Shown: in pieces, positions 50,914 through 59,747 of the stretch
How the letters are laid out: the number at the start of each line of letters is the position of its first letter
Position numbering within the stretch: the stretch's first letter is position 1
Assembly (NCBI RefSeq): GCF_002292295.1
Contig: NZ_DBBS01000020.1
Coordinates: 56,806 to 120,805 of the forward strand
From: Sphingomonas sp. UBA978
GTDB taxonomy: Bacteria; Pseudomonadota; Alphaproteobacteria; Sphingomonadales; Sphingomonadaceae
Length of the DNA stretch: 64,000 nucleotides
Reading direction: 5' to 3'
Made by a program: the position numbers and the translations under genes
The notes under the pieces: generated by a model
Seen by the model: the letters and a program-made list of their open reading frames with translations, nothing else
Database searches by the model: none
What the model was told of the DNA's origin: nothing

Positions 50914-52242
50914 ATGACCAAGGCCCGCAAGCAAATGCATCTGGGCGCCATCCTCAGTGGCGTCGGCACGACGCAGAACGGCTGGCTCGACCCCGGTCTG
51001 CCCGGCGACGCGAGCGTCGATATCGACTGGTATATCGACAATGCGCGCAAGGCGGAGGCGGCGAGGTTCGATCTCGTCTTCATCGTCGATTCGCCGTTCA
51101 TCACGCCCGATACGGCGCCGCATTTCCTCAACCGTCTGGAGCCGCTGACGCTGCTGTCCGCGGTGGCGGTCGCCACGTCGCGCATCGGCCTGGCGGGCAC
51201 GCTGACGGCATCCTATTGGGAGCCGTTCAACGTCGCGCGGCAGTTTGCCTCGCTCGACCTCATCAGCAAGGGGCGTGCGGGCTGGAACGTGGTGACCACC
51301 GGGCTGGAAGGCGCGGCGCGGAACTACGGGCGCGACACGCATTTCGATCACGCGCTGCGCTATCGCCGCGCCGGCGAGTTCCTCGAGGTCGTCAAGGGAC
51401 TGTGGGACAGCTACGAGGACGATGCCTTCCCGCGTGACAAGGCGGCGGGGGTGTTCCTCGACAAGGCGAAGCTGCACCGGCTGGACCATAAGGGCGAATT
51501 CTTCTCGGTTGCGGGGCCGCTCAACATCCAGCGTTCGCGACAGGGTCAGCCGGTCATCTTCCAGGCGGGTGAATCTGCCGAGGGGCGCGCCTTCGGTGCG
51601 GCGATCGCGGAAGGCATCTACAGCAATGCCGAGAGCTTCGAGCAGGCGCGCGAATTCTATGCGGACGTCAAGGGCCGGGCGGCGGCACTGGGCCGCGATC
51701 CCGATCACATCGTCATCCTGCCCGGCCTGGTGCCGATCATCGCCGACAGCGACGAGGAGGCGCAGAACGGCAAGCTCGATCTCGACAAGGCGCTGGTGCA
51801 GCTGGGGCGTCCGTTCAACTATCACGACTTCCGGCAATATGATCTCGATGCACCGTTCCCCGACGTCAGCGGGCTGACGCTCAACAGCTACAAGGGGCAT
51901 GCCGAGCGCATCGTCCGGACCGCGCGGCAGGAAGGGCTGACGCTGCGGCAGACCGCCTGGCATTTTGCCGCGCGGGCCAATCCGTTCGTCGGCACCGCCG
52001 CGACCGTCGCCGACGAGATCGAACGCTGGTTCCTCGGCGGCGCGTCCGACGGGTTTAACCTCCGCGTCACCAGCCCCACCGATTTCGCCCGGTTCATCGA
52101 CCAGGTCGTCCCGATCCTGCAGGCCCGCAACCTGTTCCGGCGGGACTATGCGCACGACACGCTGCGCGGCCATCTCGGCCTGCCCTTTCCCGAGAACCGC
52201 CATGCCCTGGCGCGGGAACAGCTGGCGGTGGCGGCGGAATGA
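50914..52242 (+). CDS. LLM flavin monooxygenase, NtaA/SnaA/DszA type (copy 1)
   Basis: A 442-aa FMNH2-dependent monooxygenase. ATG 50914 follows AGGAG at seven bases. The family pattern is clear: MHLGAILSGVGTTQNGW, DLVFIVDSPF, LEPLTLLSAVAVATSRIGLAGTL in two pieces, YWEPFNVARQFASLD, GRAGWNVVTT, FDHALRYRRAGEFLEVVKGLWDS, VIFQAGES. Relatives oxidise nitrilotriacetate, EDTA, pristinamycin or sulfones (DszA). With sulfonate genes upstream, C-S or C-N bond cleavage of an organosulfur compound is plausible. A paralogue follows 60 bases later. Confidence 0.9.
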   Translation: MTKARKQMHLGAILSGVGTTQNGWLDPGLPGDASVDIDWYIDNARKAEAARFDLVFIVDSPFITPDTAPHFLNRLEPLTLLSAVAVATSRIGLAGTLTASYWEPFNVARQFASLDLISKGRAGWNVVTTGLEGAARNYGRDTHFDHALRYRRAGEFLEVVKGLWDSYEDDAFPRDKAAGVFLDKAKLHRLDHKGEFFSVAGPLNIQRSRQGQPVIFQAGESAEGRAFGAAIAEGIYSNAESFEQAREFYADVKGRAAALGRDPDHIVILPGLVPIIADSDEEAQNGKLDLDKALVQLGRPFNYHDFRQYDLDAPFPDVSGLTLNSYKGHAERIVRTARQEGLTLRQTAWHFAARANPFVGTAATVADEIERWFLGGASDGFNLRVTSPTDFARFIDQVVPILQARNLFRRDYAHDTLRGHLGLPFPENRHALAREQLAVAAE

Positions 52243-52302
52243 ACGCCGGCCCCGTGCGTCGGGATCGCGTGTCACGGCACCTCGAACAACGGATATGCTC
52301 CC

Positions 52303-53640
52303 ATGACTGACCAACGTAAAATCGCGCTCGGCTTCATCCTTCACGGCGTCGGCCGGACGTGGAACGACTGGCGCCATCCCGATCGCGACGTGAACGCCAG
52401 CACCAGCTTTGCCTTCTACAAGGAACAGGCCCAGCTGGCCGAGCGGGGAAAATTCGATTTCCTCTTCGTCGCGGACAGCCTGTCGATCACCGAGAAATCG
52501 AGTCCCCACTATCTGAACCGCGTCGAGCCGATCACCATCCTGTCCGCGCTTTCGGCCGTCACCAGCCGGATCGGCCTGGTGGCGACGCTGACTGTGAGCT
52601 ACTCCGAACCGTTCAACGTGGCGCGACAGTTCGCCTCGCTCGACCATATCAGCGGCGGTCGCGCAGGCTGGAACGTGGTCACCTCCTGGCTAGGCGACAC
52701 GGCCGCCAATTTCAGCCGCGCCGAACATCCGGCGCACGATCTCCGCTACCGGATCGCCGCCGAATATGTCGACGTCGTACAGGGGCTTTGGGATAGCTGG
52801 GAGGAGGGCGCCCATGTCGGCGACAAGGACAGCGGCGTCTTCGTCGATCCGTCGCGCCTGCACCGGCTCGACCATCAGGGCGAATTCTTTCAGGTGCGCG
52901 GGCCGCTCAACATCAAGCGCACGCCGCAGGGCCAGCCGGTGATCTTTCAGGCGGGGGCGTCGAACGATGGCCGCAACTTTGCCGCGAGCCGCGCCGAGGC
53001 GATCTTCACCCATGCGCCGACGTTCGACGATGGCCAGGCCTATTATCGCGACGTCAAGGAAAGGGCGCGCGGATTCGGGCGCGACCCCGGGGACCTCAAG
53101 ATCCTGCCGGGCATCTCCCCGATTATCGGCGATACGGATGCGGATGCCGAGGCGCGCTATCAGGAACTGGTCGCTCTGGAATCGCTGGAAACCGGGTTCG
53201 GCTTTCTGTCGCGCACGTTTAACGATCACGATTTCCGGCAGTATGATCTGGACGCACCGTTTCCCGATGTCGCGCATATCGGCCTCGACAGCCAGCAAAG
53301 CGGCACCTTGCGGATCCTGGCCGACGTGCGTGCGGGGAACCTGACGTTGCGGCAGGTCGTGCAGCGGCTCGCGACCCCGCGCGGCGCGTTCGTCGGCAGC
53401 GCCGAGACGGTGGCGAACGCCTTGCAGACCTGGTTCGAACACGAAGCGGCCGACGGTTTCGTGGTCATGGAACCGCTGCCGGGACAACTCGCGCTGTTCG
53501 TCGAACGGGTGGTGCCGATCCTGCAGGCGCGCGGCCTGTTCCGCGACGATTACGAGGGGACGACCTTCCGGGATCACCTCGGTCTCGGCGTACCGGCAAA
53601 CCGGTACACGATCGCCCGCGACGCGCAGCGGGCGGCCTGA
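52303..53640 (+). CDS. LLM flavin monooxygenase, NtaA/SnaA/DszA type (copy 2)
   Basis: A 445-aa paralogue of the preceding gene: IALGFILHGVGRTWNDW, FDFLFVADSLS, VEPITILSALSAVTSRIGL, YSEPFNVARQFASLD, GRAGWNVVTSW, LRYRIAAEYVDVVQGLWDSW, NIKRTPQGQPVIFQAG. The two copies differ most in the middle and at the C-terminus, so they may handle successive steps or different substrates. Both need FMNH2 from a separate reductase; the divergent nitroreductase is the nearest candidate. It ends at a hairpin shared with the convergent LysR gene. Confidence 0.9.
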   Translation: MTDQRKIALGFILHGVGRTWNDWRHPDRDVNASTSFAFYKEQAQLAERGKFDFLFVADSLSITEKSSPHYLNRVEPITILSALSAVTSRIGLVATLTVSYSEPFNVARQFASLDHISGGRAGWNVVTSWLGDTAANFSRAEHPAHDLRYRIAAEYVDVVQGLWDSWEEGAHVGDKDSGVFVDPSRLHRLDHQGEFFQVRGPLNIKRTPQGQPVIFQAGASNDGRNFAASRAEAIFTHAPTFDDGQAYYRDVKERARGFGRDPGDLKILPGISPIIGDTDADAEARYQELVALESLETGFGFLSRTFNDHDFRQYDLDAPFPDVAHIGLDSQQSGTLRILADVRAGNLTLRQVVQRLATPRGAFVGSAETVANALQTWFEHEAADGFVVMEPLPGQLALFVERVVPILQARGLFRDDYEGTTFRDHLGLGVPANRYTIARDAQRAA

Positions 53641-53650
53641 CCTTTCTGCG

Positions 53651-53675
53651 ACCGGCGGCGCTCGGCGCTGCCGGT
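53651..53675. terminator. Hairpin between convergent LLM and LysR genes
   Basis: ACCGGCGGCGC, loop TCG, GCGCTGCCGGT form an 11-bp stem with one G-U pair, ten bases after the LLM stop and 17 before the LysR stop. There is no T-run; it is probably a bidirectional stop signal. Confidence 0.5.
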
Positions 53676-53691
53676 AGCGGCGGCGGCGCGC

Positions 53692-54573
53692 TTACCCGTC
53701 GTGATCCGGCCCGAGCGTCCTGGCCAGTGCGGCGATCGTCCGACTGCGCGGCAGGACGTCACGGTTGACATGCGCGGCATAGACGAGGCCGATGTCGCGG
53801 GTGAAGTCGAAGCCGTCCAGCCGGACCCGGGCGATGCCCGGGTCCCGAAAGCTGTCGGGCATCACGGTGAGGCCGAGACCGGCGCGCACATAGCCGAGCG
53901 CCTTGTCGTCGCTGGTCGTGCGGGCGGGGAAGAAGGGCCGGATCCCCTGCGCGGTAAAGAAGCGGCTCGTTTCGGGCAGCAGTTCGCAGTGGCGGCGCAC
54001 GATCATGGGATCGTTGGCGAGTTCCTCGATCCGCACGCTCTCGCGGGCGGCGAGCGGGTGGGAGGCGCCGAGAGCGAGCGAATATCCCTCGGTCAGAAGG
54101 TGGTGCCCCCCGCCGGCGGCGTCCCCGTCGCGCAGGATGGTCAGCGCCACGTCGATGCGACCCCGGGCAAGCCGGCTGCGCAGATCCTGCTCCTTGCCCT
54201 CGACGATCTCGATCCGGTCGCTACCGGAAGCGGCGCGCTGGACCGCCAGAAACGCCTCGATCCAGCGGCGCGGCGTCGTCGCCAGCACGCCCAGACGGAC
54301 CGTGCTGAGCGATACCGATCCCACCACCTCGCGCTCCGCCGTCGCGAACCCGGTTTCGATCATCCTGGCGTGCGACACCAGCCGGCTGCCGGCCTCGGTC
54401 AGTTCCACGCGGCGGTTCGTGCGGTTGAACAGGGTCTTGCCGAGCGACGCCTCGAGCTTCGCGATGCCGACCGACAGGGTGGGCTGGGAGACGTTGCAGG
54501 CGGTCGCCGCGCGCGAGAAGTTGCCGCTGTCCACCACGGCCAGAAAATAGCGCAGATGATAGCGGTCGATCAT
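53692..54573 (-). CDS. LysR-family transcriptional regulator (CynR/OxyR-like group)
   Basis: A 293-aa LysR regulator with N-terminal HTH (HLRYFLAVVDSGNFSRAA; VSQPTLSVGIAKLEASLG; FNRTNRRVELTEAG) and a periplasmic-binding-like effector domain. It is divergent from the acyl-CoA dehydrogenase operon and convergent with the LLM pair, so it could control either. A palindrome with LysR-type spacing overlaps its own start codon, which suggests autorepression and control of the divergent operon. The usual regulator of leucine (liu) operons is MerR-type, so this pairing is unusual. Confidence 0.88.
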   Translation of the reverse strand: MIDRYHLRYFLAVVDSGNFSRAATACNVSQPTLSVGIAKLEASLGKTLFNRTNRRVELTEAGSRLVSHARMIETGFATAEREVVGSVSLSTVRLGVLATTPRRWIEAFLAVQRAASGSDRIEIVEGKEQDLRSRLARGRIDVALTILRDGDAAGGGHHLLTEGYSLALGASHPLAARESVRIEELANDPMIVRRHCELLPETSRFFTAQGIRPFFPARTTSDDKALGYVRAGLGLTVMPDSFRDPGIARVRLDGFDFTRDIGLVYAAHVNRDVLPRSRTIAALARTLGPDHDG

Positions 54574-54587
54574 AGACGATCTCTATG
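54571..54587. promoter_or_regulatory. LysR-type site overlapping the LysR start codon
   Basis: CATAGA-CGATC-TCTATG, a perfect 6-bp inverted repeat containing T-N11-A (T54573, A54585). Its left arm includes the ATG of the LysR gene itself, so bound protein would block transcription or translation start. Confidence 0.5.
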
Positions 54588-54595
54588 CCGTTCAT

Positions 54596-54656
54596 CCGCT
54601 TATTTCAATTTTGCACCGGTCGCACGCTGATCTACGATCGCGTCAACGATAAGCGG
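54596..54656. repeat. Separated inverted repeat in the LysR/IVD promoter
   Basis: CCGCTTAT (54596-54603) and ATAAGCGG (54649-54656) are perfect inverted copies 45 bases apart, flanking the divergent promoter. The right copy is next to the ribosome site of the dehydrogenase gene. Two regulator contacts with a DNA loop, or an mRNA hairpin, are possible. Confidence 0.4.
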
Positions 54657-54664
54657 AGAGAGAT

Positions 54665-55834
54665 ATGGCGGACCTGAATTTTGGTCTGGGCGAGATGGCG
54701 GATACCATCCGCGAATCCACGCGTCGGTTCGCGCTGGATCGGATCGCGCCGATCGCCGCCCGCGTTGACGCCGACGACCGCTTCCCGCGCGAACTCTGGC
54801 CGGAGATGGGCGCGCTCGGCCTGCACGGCATCACGGTGGAGGAGGCGGACGGCGGCCTCGGGCTCGGCTATCTCGAGCATCTGGTCGCGGTCGAGGAGGT
54901 CAGCCGCTGCTCGGCCTCGGTCGGGCTCAGCTATGGCGCGCATTCCAACCTGTGCGTCAACCAGATCCGGCGATGGGCATCGCCCGAACAGAAGGCCAGA
55001 TACCTGCCCCGGCTGATCTCCGGCGAGCATGTCGGCAGCCTCGCGATGTCGGAAGCGGGCGCGGGCTCGGACGTCGTCTCGATGAAGCTGCGCGCGGACA
55101 GGGTCGATGGCGGCTATCGCCTCAACGGCACCAAATTCTGGATCACCAACGCGGCGTATGCCGACACGCTGGTGGTCTATGCCAAGACGATCCCCGATGG
55201 CGGGTCGAAGGGGATCACCGCCTTCCTGATCGAAAAGGACATGCCCGGTTTCTCGATCGGGCAGACGATCGACAAGGTCGGCATGCGCGGGTCGCCGACC
55301 GCGGAGCTGGTCTTCGACGATTGCTTCGTTGCCGACGAACAGGTCATGGGGCCGCTGAACGGCGGCGTGAGGGTGCTGATGTCGGGGCTCGACTATGAGC
55401 GGGTCGTGCTGTCGGGCATCCAGCTCGGTATCATGCAGGCGTGCCTCGACGTGGTTCTGCCCTATGTGCGGGAACGCCGGCAGTTCGGCCGCCCGATCGG
55501 CGACTTCCAGCTGATGCAGGCGAAGGTGGCCGACATGTACGTCGCGCTCAATGCATCGCGGGCCTATGTCTATGCGGTGGCGAGGGCCTGCGATGCCGGA
55601 CAGACCACCCGTTTCGACGCCGCGGGCTGCATCCTGCTCGCGTCCGAGAATGCGGTGAGGGTCGCGGGCGAGGCGATCCAGGCGCTGGGTGGCGCGGGCT
55701 ATACGAAGGATTGGCCGGTCGAACGCTATTGGCGCGACGCCAAGCTGCTCGATATCGGCGCCGGCACCAACGAGGTACGGCGCATGCTGATCGGCCGCGA
55801 GCTGATCGCCCACGACGCACCCCGCGCGCAGTAG
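54665..55834 (+). CDS. liuA: Isovaleryl-CoA dehydrogenase-like acyl-CoA dehydrogenase
   Basis: A 389-aa FAD acyl-CoA dehydrogenase of normal length. Family signatures AMSEAGAGSDVVSMKL, FWITNA, GMRGSPTAELVFDDC and QFGRPIGDFQLMQ are present. The catalytic Glu245 sits in GLDYERVVLSG, the position used by isovaleryl-CoA dehydrogenases rather than the medium-chain group, and GAGTNEVRRMLIGREL closes the protein. It would oxidise isovaleryl-CoA (leucine breakdown) or a related branched acyl-CoA. GGAGAGAG precedes the ATG. Six bases separate it from the carboxyltransferase gene. Confidence 0.88.
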   Translation: MADLNFGLGEMADTIRESTRRFALDRIAPIAARVDADDRFPRELWPEMGALGLHGITVEEADGGLGLGYLEHLVAVEEVSRCSASVGLSYGAHSNLCVNQIRRWASPEQKARYLPRLISGEHVGSLAMSEAGAGSDVVSMKLRADRVDGGYRLNGTKFWITNAAYADTLVVYAKTIPDGGSKGITAFLIEKDMPGFSIGQTIDKVGMRGSPTAELVFDDCFVADEQVMGPLNGGVRVLMSGLDYERVVLSGIQLGIMQACLDVVLPYVRERRQFGRPIGDFQLMQAKVADMYVALNASRAYVYAVARACDAGQTTRFDAAGCILLASENAVRVAGEAIQALGGAGYTKDWPVERYWRDAKLLDIGAGTNEVRRMLIGRELIAHDAPRAQ

Positions 55835-55840
55835 GCCGGC

Positions 55841-57436
55841 ATGACCACGCTACGCTCGCTGGCCGACACCGGGTCGGAGGCCTTCGCCGCCAACGCCGCG
55901 CACAATCGTGCGCTGGTCGAGACGCTGCGCGTCATGATCGCCCGGACCGCGCTCGGCGGTTCGGAGCAGCATCGCGCCCGCCATGTCGCGCGCGGCAAGC
56001 TGCTGCCACGCGACCGGGTCGACCGGCTGCTCGATCCGGGCTCGCCGTTCCTCGAGGTCGGGGCGCTGGCCGCGAACGGCATGTATGACGATGGCGCGCC
56101 GGGCGCGGGGATGATCTGCGGCATCGGGCGCGTTTCGGGCCGCGAGTGCATGATCGTCGCCAACGACCCGACGGTGAAGGGCGGCGCCTATTTCCCGATG
56201 ACGGTGAAGAAGCATCTGCGCGCGCAGGAAATCGCGCAAGCGAACCGGCTACCGTGCATCTATCTGGTCGACAGCGGTGGCGCCAACCTGCCGCATCAGG
56301 CGGAGGTGTTTCCGGATCGCGATCACTTCGGCCGCATCTTCTTCAACCAGGCGCAGATGTCGGCGGAGGGCATTCCGCAGATCGCCTGCGTGATGGGCAG
56401 CTGCACTGCGGGTGGCGCCTATGTCCCCGCTATGTCGGACGAAAGCGTGATCGTGCGCGATCAGGGCACCATCTTCCTCGCCGGTCCGCCGCTGGTGAAG
56501 GCGGCGACGGGCGAGGTCATCTCGGCCGAGGAACTGGGCGGGGCCGAGACGCACGGGCGCCGGTCGGGCGTGGTCGATCACGTTGCGGAGAATGACGCGC
56601 ATGCGCTGCTGATCGTCCGCGACATCGTCGCGACGCTCAATCGGCCGAAGGCGGTCGATATCGAGATCGCGACGCTGCGCCCGCCCACGCTCGACCCGCA
56701 GGAGCTGTACGGCATCGTGCCGCAGGACGTGCGCGCGCCATACGATGTCTGCGAAGTGATCGGACGTATCGTCGATGGCTCCGAGTTTCACGAATTCAAG
56801 GCGCTCTACGGTACGACCCTGGTCTGCGGCTTCGCGCGCATCTGGGGCATGCCGGTCGCGATCCTCGCCAACAATGGCGTGCTGTTCTCGGAATCCGCGT
56901 TGAAAGGCGCGCATTTCATCGAGCTGGCGTGCCAGCGGCGGGTGCCGCTGCTGTTCCTCCAGAACATCTCGGGCTTCATGGTCGGCGGCAAGTACGAGGC
57001 GGAGGGGATCGCCAAGCACGGCGCCAAGCTGGTGACCGCGGTCGCCACCGCGTCAGTGCCCAAGATCACGGTGCTGATCGGCGGCAGCTTCGGCGCGGGC
57101 AATTACGGCATGTGCGGCCGCGCCTATTCGCCGCGCTTCCTGTTCACCTGGCCCAACGCGCGGATCAGCGTCATGGGCGGCGAGCAGGCGGCGAGCGTGC
57201 TCGCGACCGTGCACCGCGACGCCGAGACGTGGACGCCGGAGCAGGCGGAGGCGTTCAAGGCGCCGGTCCGCCGGAAATACGAGGACGAGGGCAATCCCTA
57301 TTACGCGACCGCCCGCCTGTGGGACGACGGCATCATCGATCCCGCGCAGACCCGCGACGTGCTGGGCCTCGCCTTTTCTGCCACGCTGAACGCGCCCATT
57401 CCCGAGCGCGCGCAGTTCGGCCTGTTCCGGATGTGA
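55841..57436 (+). CDS. liuB: Methylcrotonyl-CoA carboxylase carboxyltransferase (beta) subunit
   Basis: A 531-aa acyl-CoA carboxyltransferase. The sequence has the N- and C-terminal carboxyltransferase domains with GAGMICGIGRVSGREC, YLVDSGGANLPHQAEVFPD, GSCTAGGAYVPAMSDE, FLAGPPLVKAATGE and, in the second half, LFLQNISGFMVGGKYE and GSFGAGNYGMCGRAY. The pattern and length match MCC beta (liuB/mccB); geranyl-CoA carboxylase (AtuC) is a close alternative. It carboxylates the acyl-CoA using biotin held by the next gene product. Confidence 0.87.
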   Translation: MTTLRSLADTGSEAFAANAAHNRALVETLRVMIARTALGGSEQHRARHVARGKLLPRDRVDRLLDPGSPFLEVGALAANGMYDDGAPGAGMICGIGRVSGRECMIVANDPTVKGGAYFPMTVKKHLRAQEIAQANRLPCIYLVDSGGANLPHQAEVFPDRDHFGRIFFNQAQMSAEGIPQIACVMGSCTAGGAYVPAMSDESVIVRDQGTIFLAGPPLVKAATGEVISAEELGGAETHGRRSGVVDHVAENDAHALLIVRDIVATLNRPKAVDIEIATLRPPTLDPQELYGIVPQDVRAPYDVCEVIGRIVDGSEFHEFKALYGTTLVCGFARIWGMPVAILANNGVLFSESALKGAHFIELACQRRVPLLFLQNISGFMVGGKYEAEGIAKHGAKLVTAVATASVPKITVLIGGSFGAGNYGMCGRAYSPRFLFTWPNARISVMGGEQAASVLATVHRDAETWTPEQAEAFKAPVRRKYEDEGNPYYATARLWDDGIIDPAQTRDVLGLAFSATLNAPIPERAQFGLFRM

Positions 57437-57441
57437 CGGCG

Positions 57442-59295
57442 ATGATCGAGAGCCTCCTCATTGCCAACCGCGGCGAGATCGCCCGCCGCATCATCCGCAC
57501 GGCGAAGGCGCTCGGCGTCCGCACCATCGCGGTCCATTCCGACGTCGACGCGGACATGCCCTTCGTGCGCGAGGCCGACGCCGCCGTCTGCATCGGCACG
57601 GCGCCCGCCGGCGACAGCTATCTGCGGCAGGACCGGTTGCTCGCCGCCGCGCGCGATACCGGCGCGGCGGCGATCCACCCCGGCTACGGCTTCCTGTCGG
57701 AGAATGCCGAATTCGCCGAAGCGGTGATCGCCGCCGGCCTCGTCTGGGTCGGTGCGCCGCCCGCCAGCATCCGCGCGATGGGGCTGAAGGACGCCGCCAA
57801 GGAACGGATGATCGCGGCGGGCGTGCCGGTGACGCCCGGCTATCTCGGCGCGGACCAGAGCCCCGGGCGGCTGCGCGCGGAAGCGGATGCGATCGGCTAT
57901 CCCGTCCTCATCAAGGCGGTGGCGGGCGGCGGCGGCAAGGGCATGCGCAAGGTCGATGCCGCCGGCGACTTCGCCGAGATGCTCGAGAGTTGCCGGCGTG
58001 AGGCCGCCGCCTCGTTCGGCAACACGCAGGTGCTGATCGAAAAGTATATCCTCTCGCCCCGCCACATCGAGGTGCAGGTGTTCGGCGACACGCACGGGCA
58101 GGTCGTCCACCTGTTCGAGCGCGACTGTTCGCTGCAGCGCCGCCACCAGAAGGTGATCGAGGAGGCACCCGCGCCCGGCATGGACGAGGGCACGCGTGCG
58201 GCGGTCTGTGATGCGGCCGTGCGCGCGGCGAAAGCGGTCGATTACGTCGGCGCCGGCACGATCGAATTCATCGCCGATGGATCGGAGGGCCTGCGTGCCG
58301 ATCGGATCTGGTTCATGGAGATGAACACCCGGCTTCAGGTCGAGCATCCGGTGACCGAGGCGATCACCGGGCAGGATTTGGTCGAATGGCAGCTGCGCGT
58401 CGCCTCGGGCGAGCCGCTGCCGAAGCGTCAGGACGCATTGTCGATCACCGGCTGGGCGATGGAAGCACGCGTGTACGCCGAGAATCCGGGCAACGGCTTC
58501 CTGCCGTCGACCGGTCCGCTCGACCGGCTGCGCTTCCCGCCCGGCGTACGGATCGACAGCGGCGTCGAGGAGGGCGGGGCGGTCACGCCCTATTACGATC
58601 CGATGATCGCCAAGCTGATCGTCCACGGCGCGACGCGGCGCGATGCAGCGGCGAGGCTCGCGGCGGCGGCGCGGGGCACGCAGGTGTGGCCCGTGCGGAC
58701 CAACGCCGCCTTTCTTGCAAAGGCGGCGGCGCATCCCGACTTCGTGGCGGGCCGGGTGGATACCGGTTTCATCGAACGCCATGCCGATCGGTTGATCCCG
58801 CCGGCGGAGCCGTCGCCCGCCGTGCTCGCTGCGGCGGCCATGGCGATCCTGCCGCCGCCGAGTGCCGATCCATGGGGCGGCCTGCGCGGGTTCCGCAGCA
58901 ACGCCGCGCCCTCGCTGGCGGTCGAGGTGGAGGTCGCGGGCAAGCCCTATCTAATCACCCCCGGCGTCGAAGCCGCCGCCTCCACCGCCGACGGCGTCCT
59001 CTTTCTGGATGGCGAGGCGTGGCCGTTCGGCCCCCGTCGCGCCGATCACGTCGGCGGGGCGGGCGAGGGCGATGGCGCGGTGCTGTCGCCGATGCCGGGC
59101 CGCGTCATCGCCGTGTTGGTCGATGCCGGGCAGACCGTGGCAAGGGGCGAGCGGATGCTCGTCCTCGAGGCGATGAAGATGGAACAGGCGCTGCTGGCAC
59201 CGTTCGACGGAATCGTCGCCGAGCTGCGGGTCGCGGAGGGCGCGCAGGTGCCCGAAGGCACGTTGCTGGTCCGCATCGACAAGGGGGAGGGGTGA
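57442..59295 (+). CDS. liuD: Methylcrotonyl-CoA carboxylase biotin-carboxylase (alpha) subunit
   Basis: A 617-aa protein with biotin carboxylase domain (LLIANRGEIARRII; HPGYGFLSEN; ATP-grasp AGGGGKGMRKV; MNTRLQVEHPVTE), a BT-like linker region and a C-terminal biotinyl domain whose Lys579 lies in EAMKMEQ. ATP, bicarbonate and biotin give carboxybiotin for the beta subunit. The start is ATG 57442, five bases after the beta stop; a longer upstream frame reads through the beta gene and is not credible. Its stop shares bases with the MaoC start (TGATG). Confidence 0.9.
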   Translation: MIESLLIANRGEIARRIIRTAKALGVRTIAVHSDVDADMPFVREADAAVCIGTAPAGDSYLRQDRLLAAARDTGAAAIHPGYGFLSENAEFAEAVIAAGLVWVGAPPASIRAMGLKDAAKERMIAAGVPVTPGYLGADQSPGRLRAEADAIGYPVLIKAVAGGGGKGMRKVDAAGDFAEMLESCRREAAASFGNTQVLIEKYILSPRHIEVQVFGDTHGQVVHLFERDCSLQRRHQKVIEEAPAPGMDEGTRAAVCDAAVRAAKAVDYVGAGTIEFIADGSEGLRADRIWFMEMNTRLQVEHPVTEAITGQDLVEWQLRVASGEPLPKRQDALSITGWAMEARVYAENPGNGFLPSTGPLDRLRFPPGVRIDSGVEEGGAVTPYYDPMIAKLIVHGATRRDAAARLAAAARGTQVWPVRTNAAFLAKAAAHPDFVAGRVDTGFIERHADRLIPPAEPSPAVLAAAAMAILPPPSADPWGGLRGFRSNAAPSLAVEVEVAGKPYLITPGVEAAASTADGVLFLDGEAWPFGPRRADHVGGAGEGDGAVLSPMPGRVIAVLVDAGQTVARGERMLVLEAMKMEQALLAPFDGIVAELRVAEGAQVPEGTLLVRIDKGEG

Positions 59296-59747
59296 TGGCG
59301 GGACGCTTCTTCGACGCATGGACGGTCGGCGATCGGATCGTCCACGACATCCGGCGGACCGTGACCGAGACGGACAATCTGCTGTTCACGACGATGACGC
59401 ACAATCCGCAGCCGCTGCACCTCGACGCCGAGGCGGCGAAGGCGAGCGAATTCGGCCGGATCATCGTCAACGGCACCTTCACCTTCGCGCTGATGGTCGG
59501 CCTGTCGGTCGGCGATACGACGCTGGGGACGCTGGTCGCTAATCTCGGCTATGACGAATTGGTCATGCCCAAGCCCGTCTTCCTCGGCGATACGCTGCGC
59601 GCCGAGACGGAGGTCGACGCGCTGAAGGACAGCAGATCGCGGCCGGATGCCGGCATCGTCACCTTCGCGCACCGGATGCTGAACCAGCGCGACGAGATCG
59701 TCTGCCGGTGCCTGCGCACCGCCTTGCTTAAGAGGTCGGGGGGATAG
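59295..59747 (+). CDS. MaoC-family hotdog dehydratase
   Basis: A 150-aa hotdog-fold protein with the MaoC/hydratase 2 motif: THNPQPLHLDAEAA carries the catalytic-type Asp/His pair and IVNGTFTFALMVGLSV follows. Such enzymes hydrate or dehydrate acyl-CoA, for example mesaconyl- or methylmalyl-CoA. It is translationally coupled to the alpha subunit. In standard leucine operons this position is held by an enoyl-CoA-hydratase-fold methylglutaconyl-CoA hydratase (LiuC), which is not here, so MaoC may replace it or belong to a related branched pathway. Confidence 0.85.
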   Translation: MAGRFFDAWTVGDRIVHDIRRTVTETDNLLFTTMTHNPQPLHLDAEAAKASEFGRIIVNGTFTFALMVGLSVGDTTLGTLVANLGYDELVMPKPVFLGDTLRAETEVDALKDSRSRPDAGIVTFAHRMLNQRDEIVCRCLRTALLKRSGG

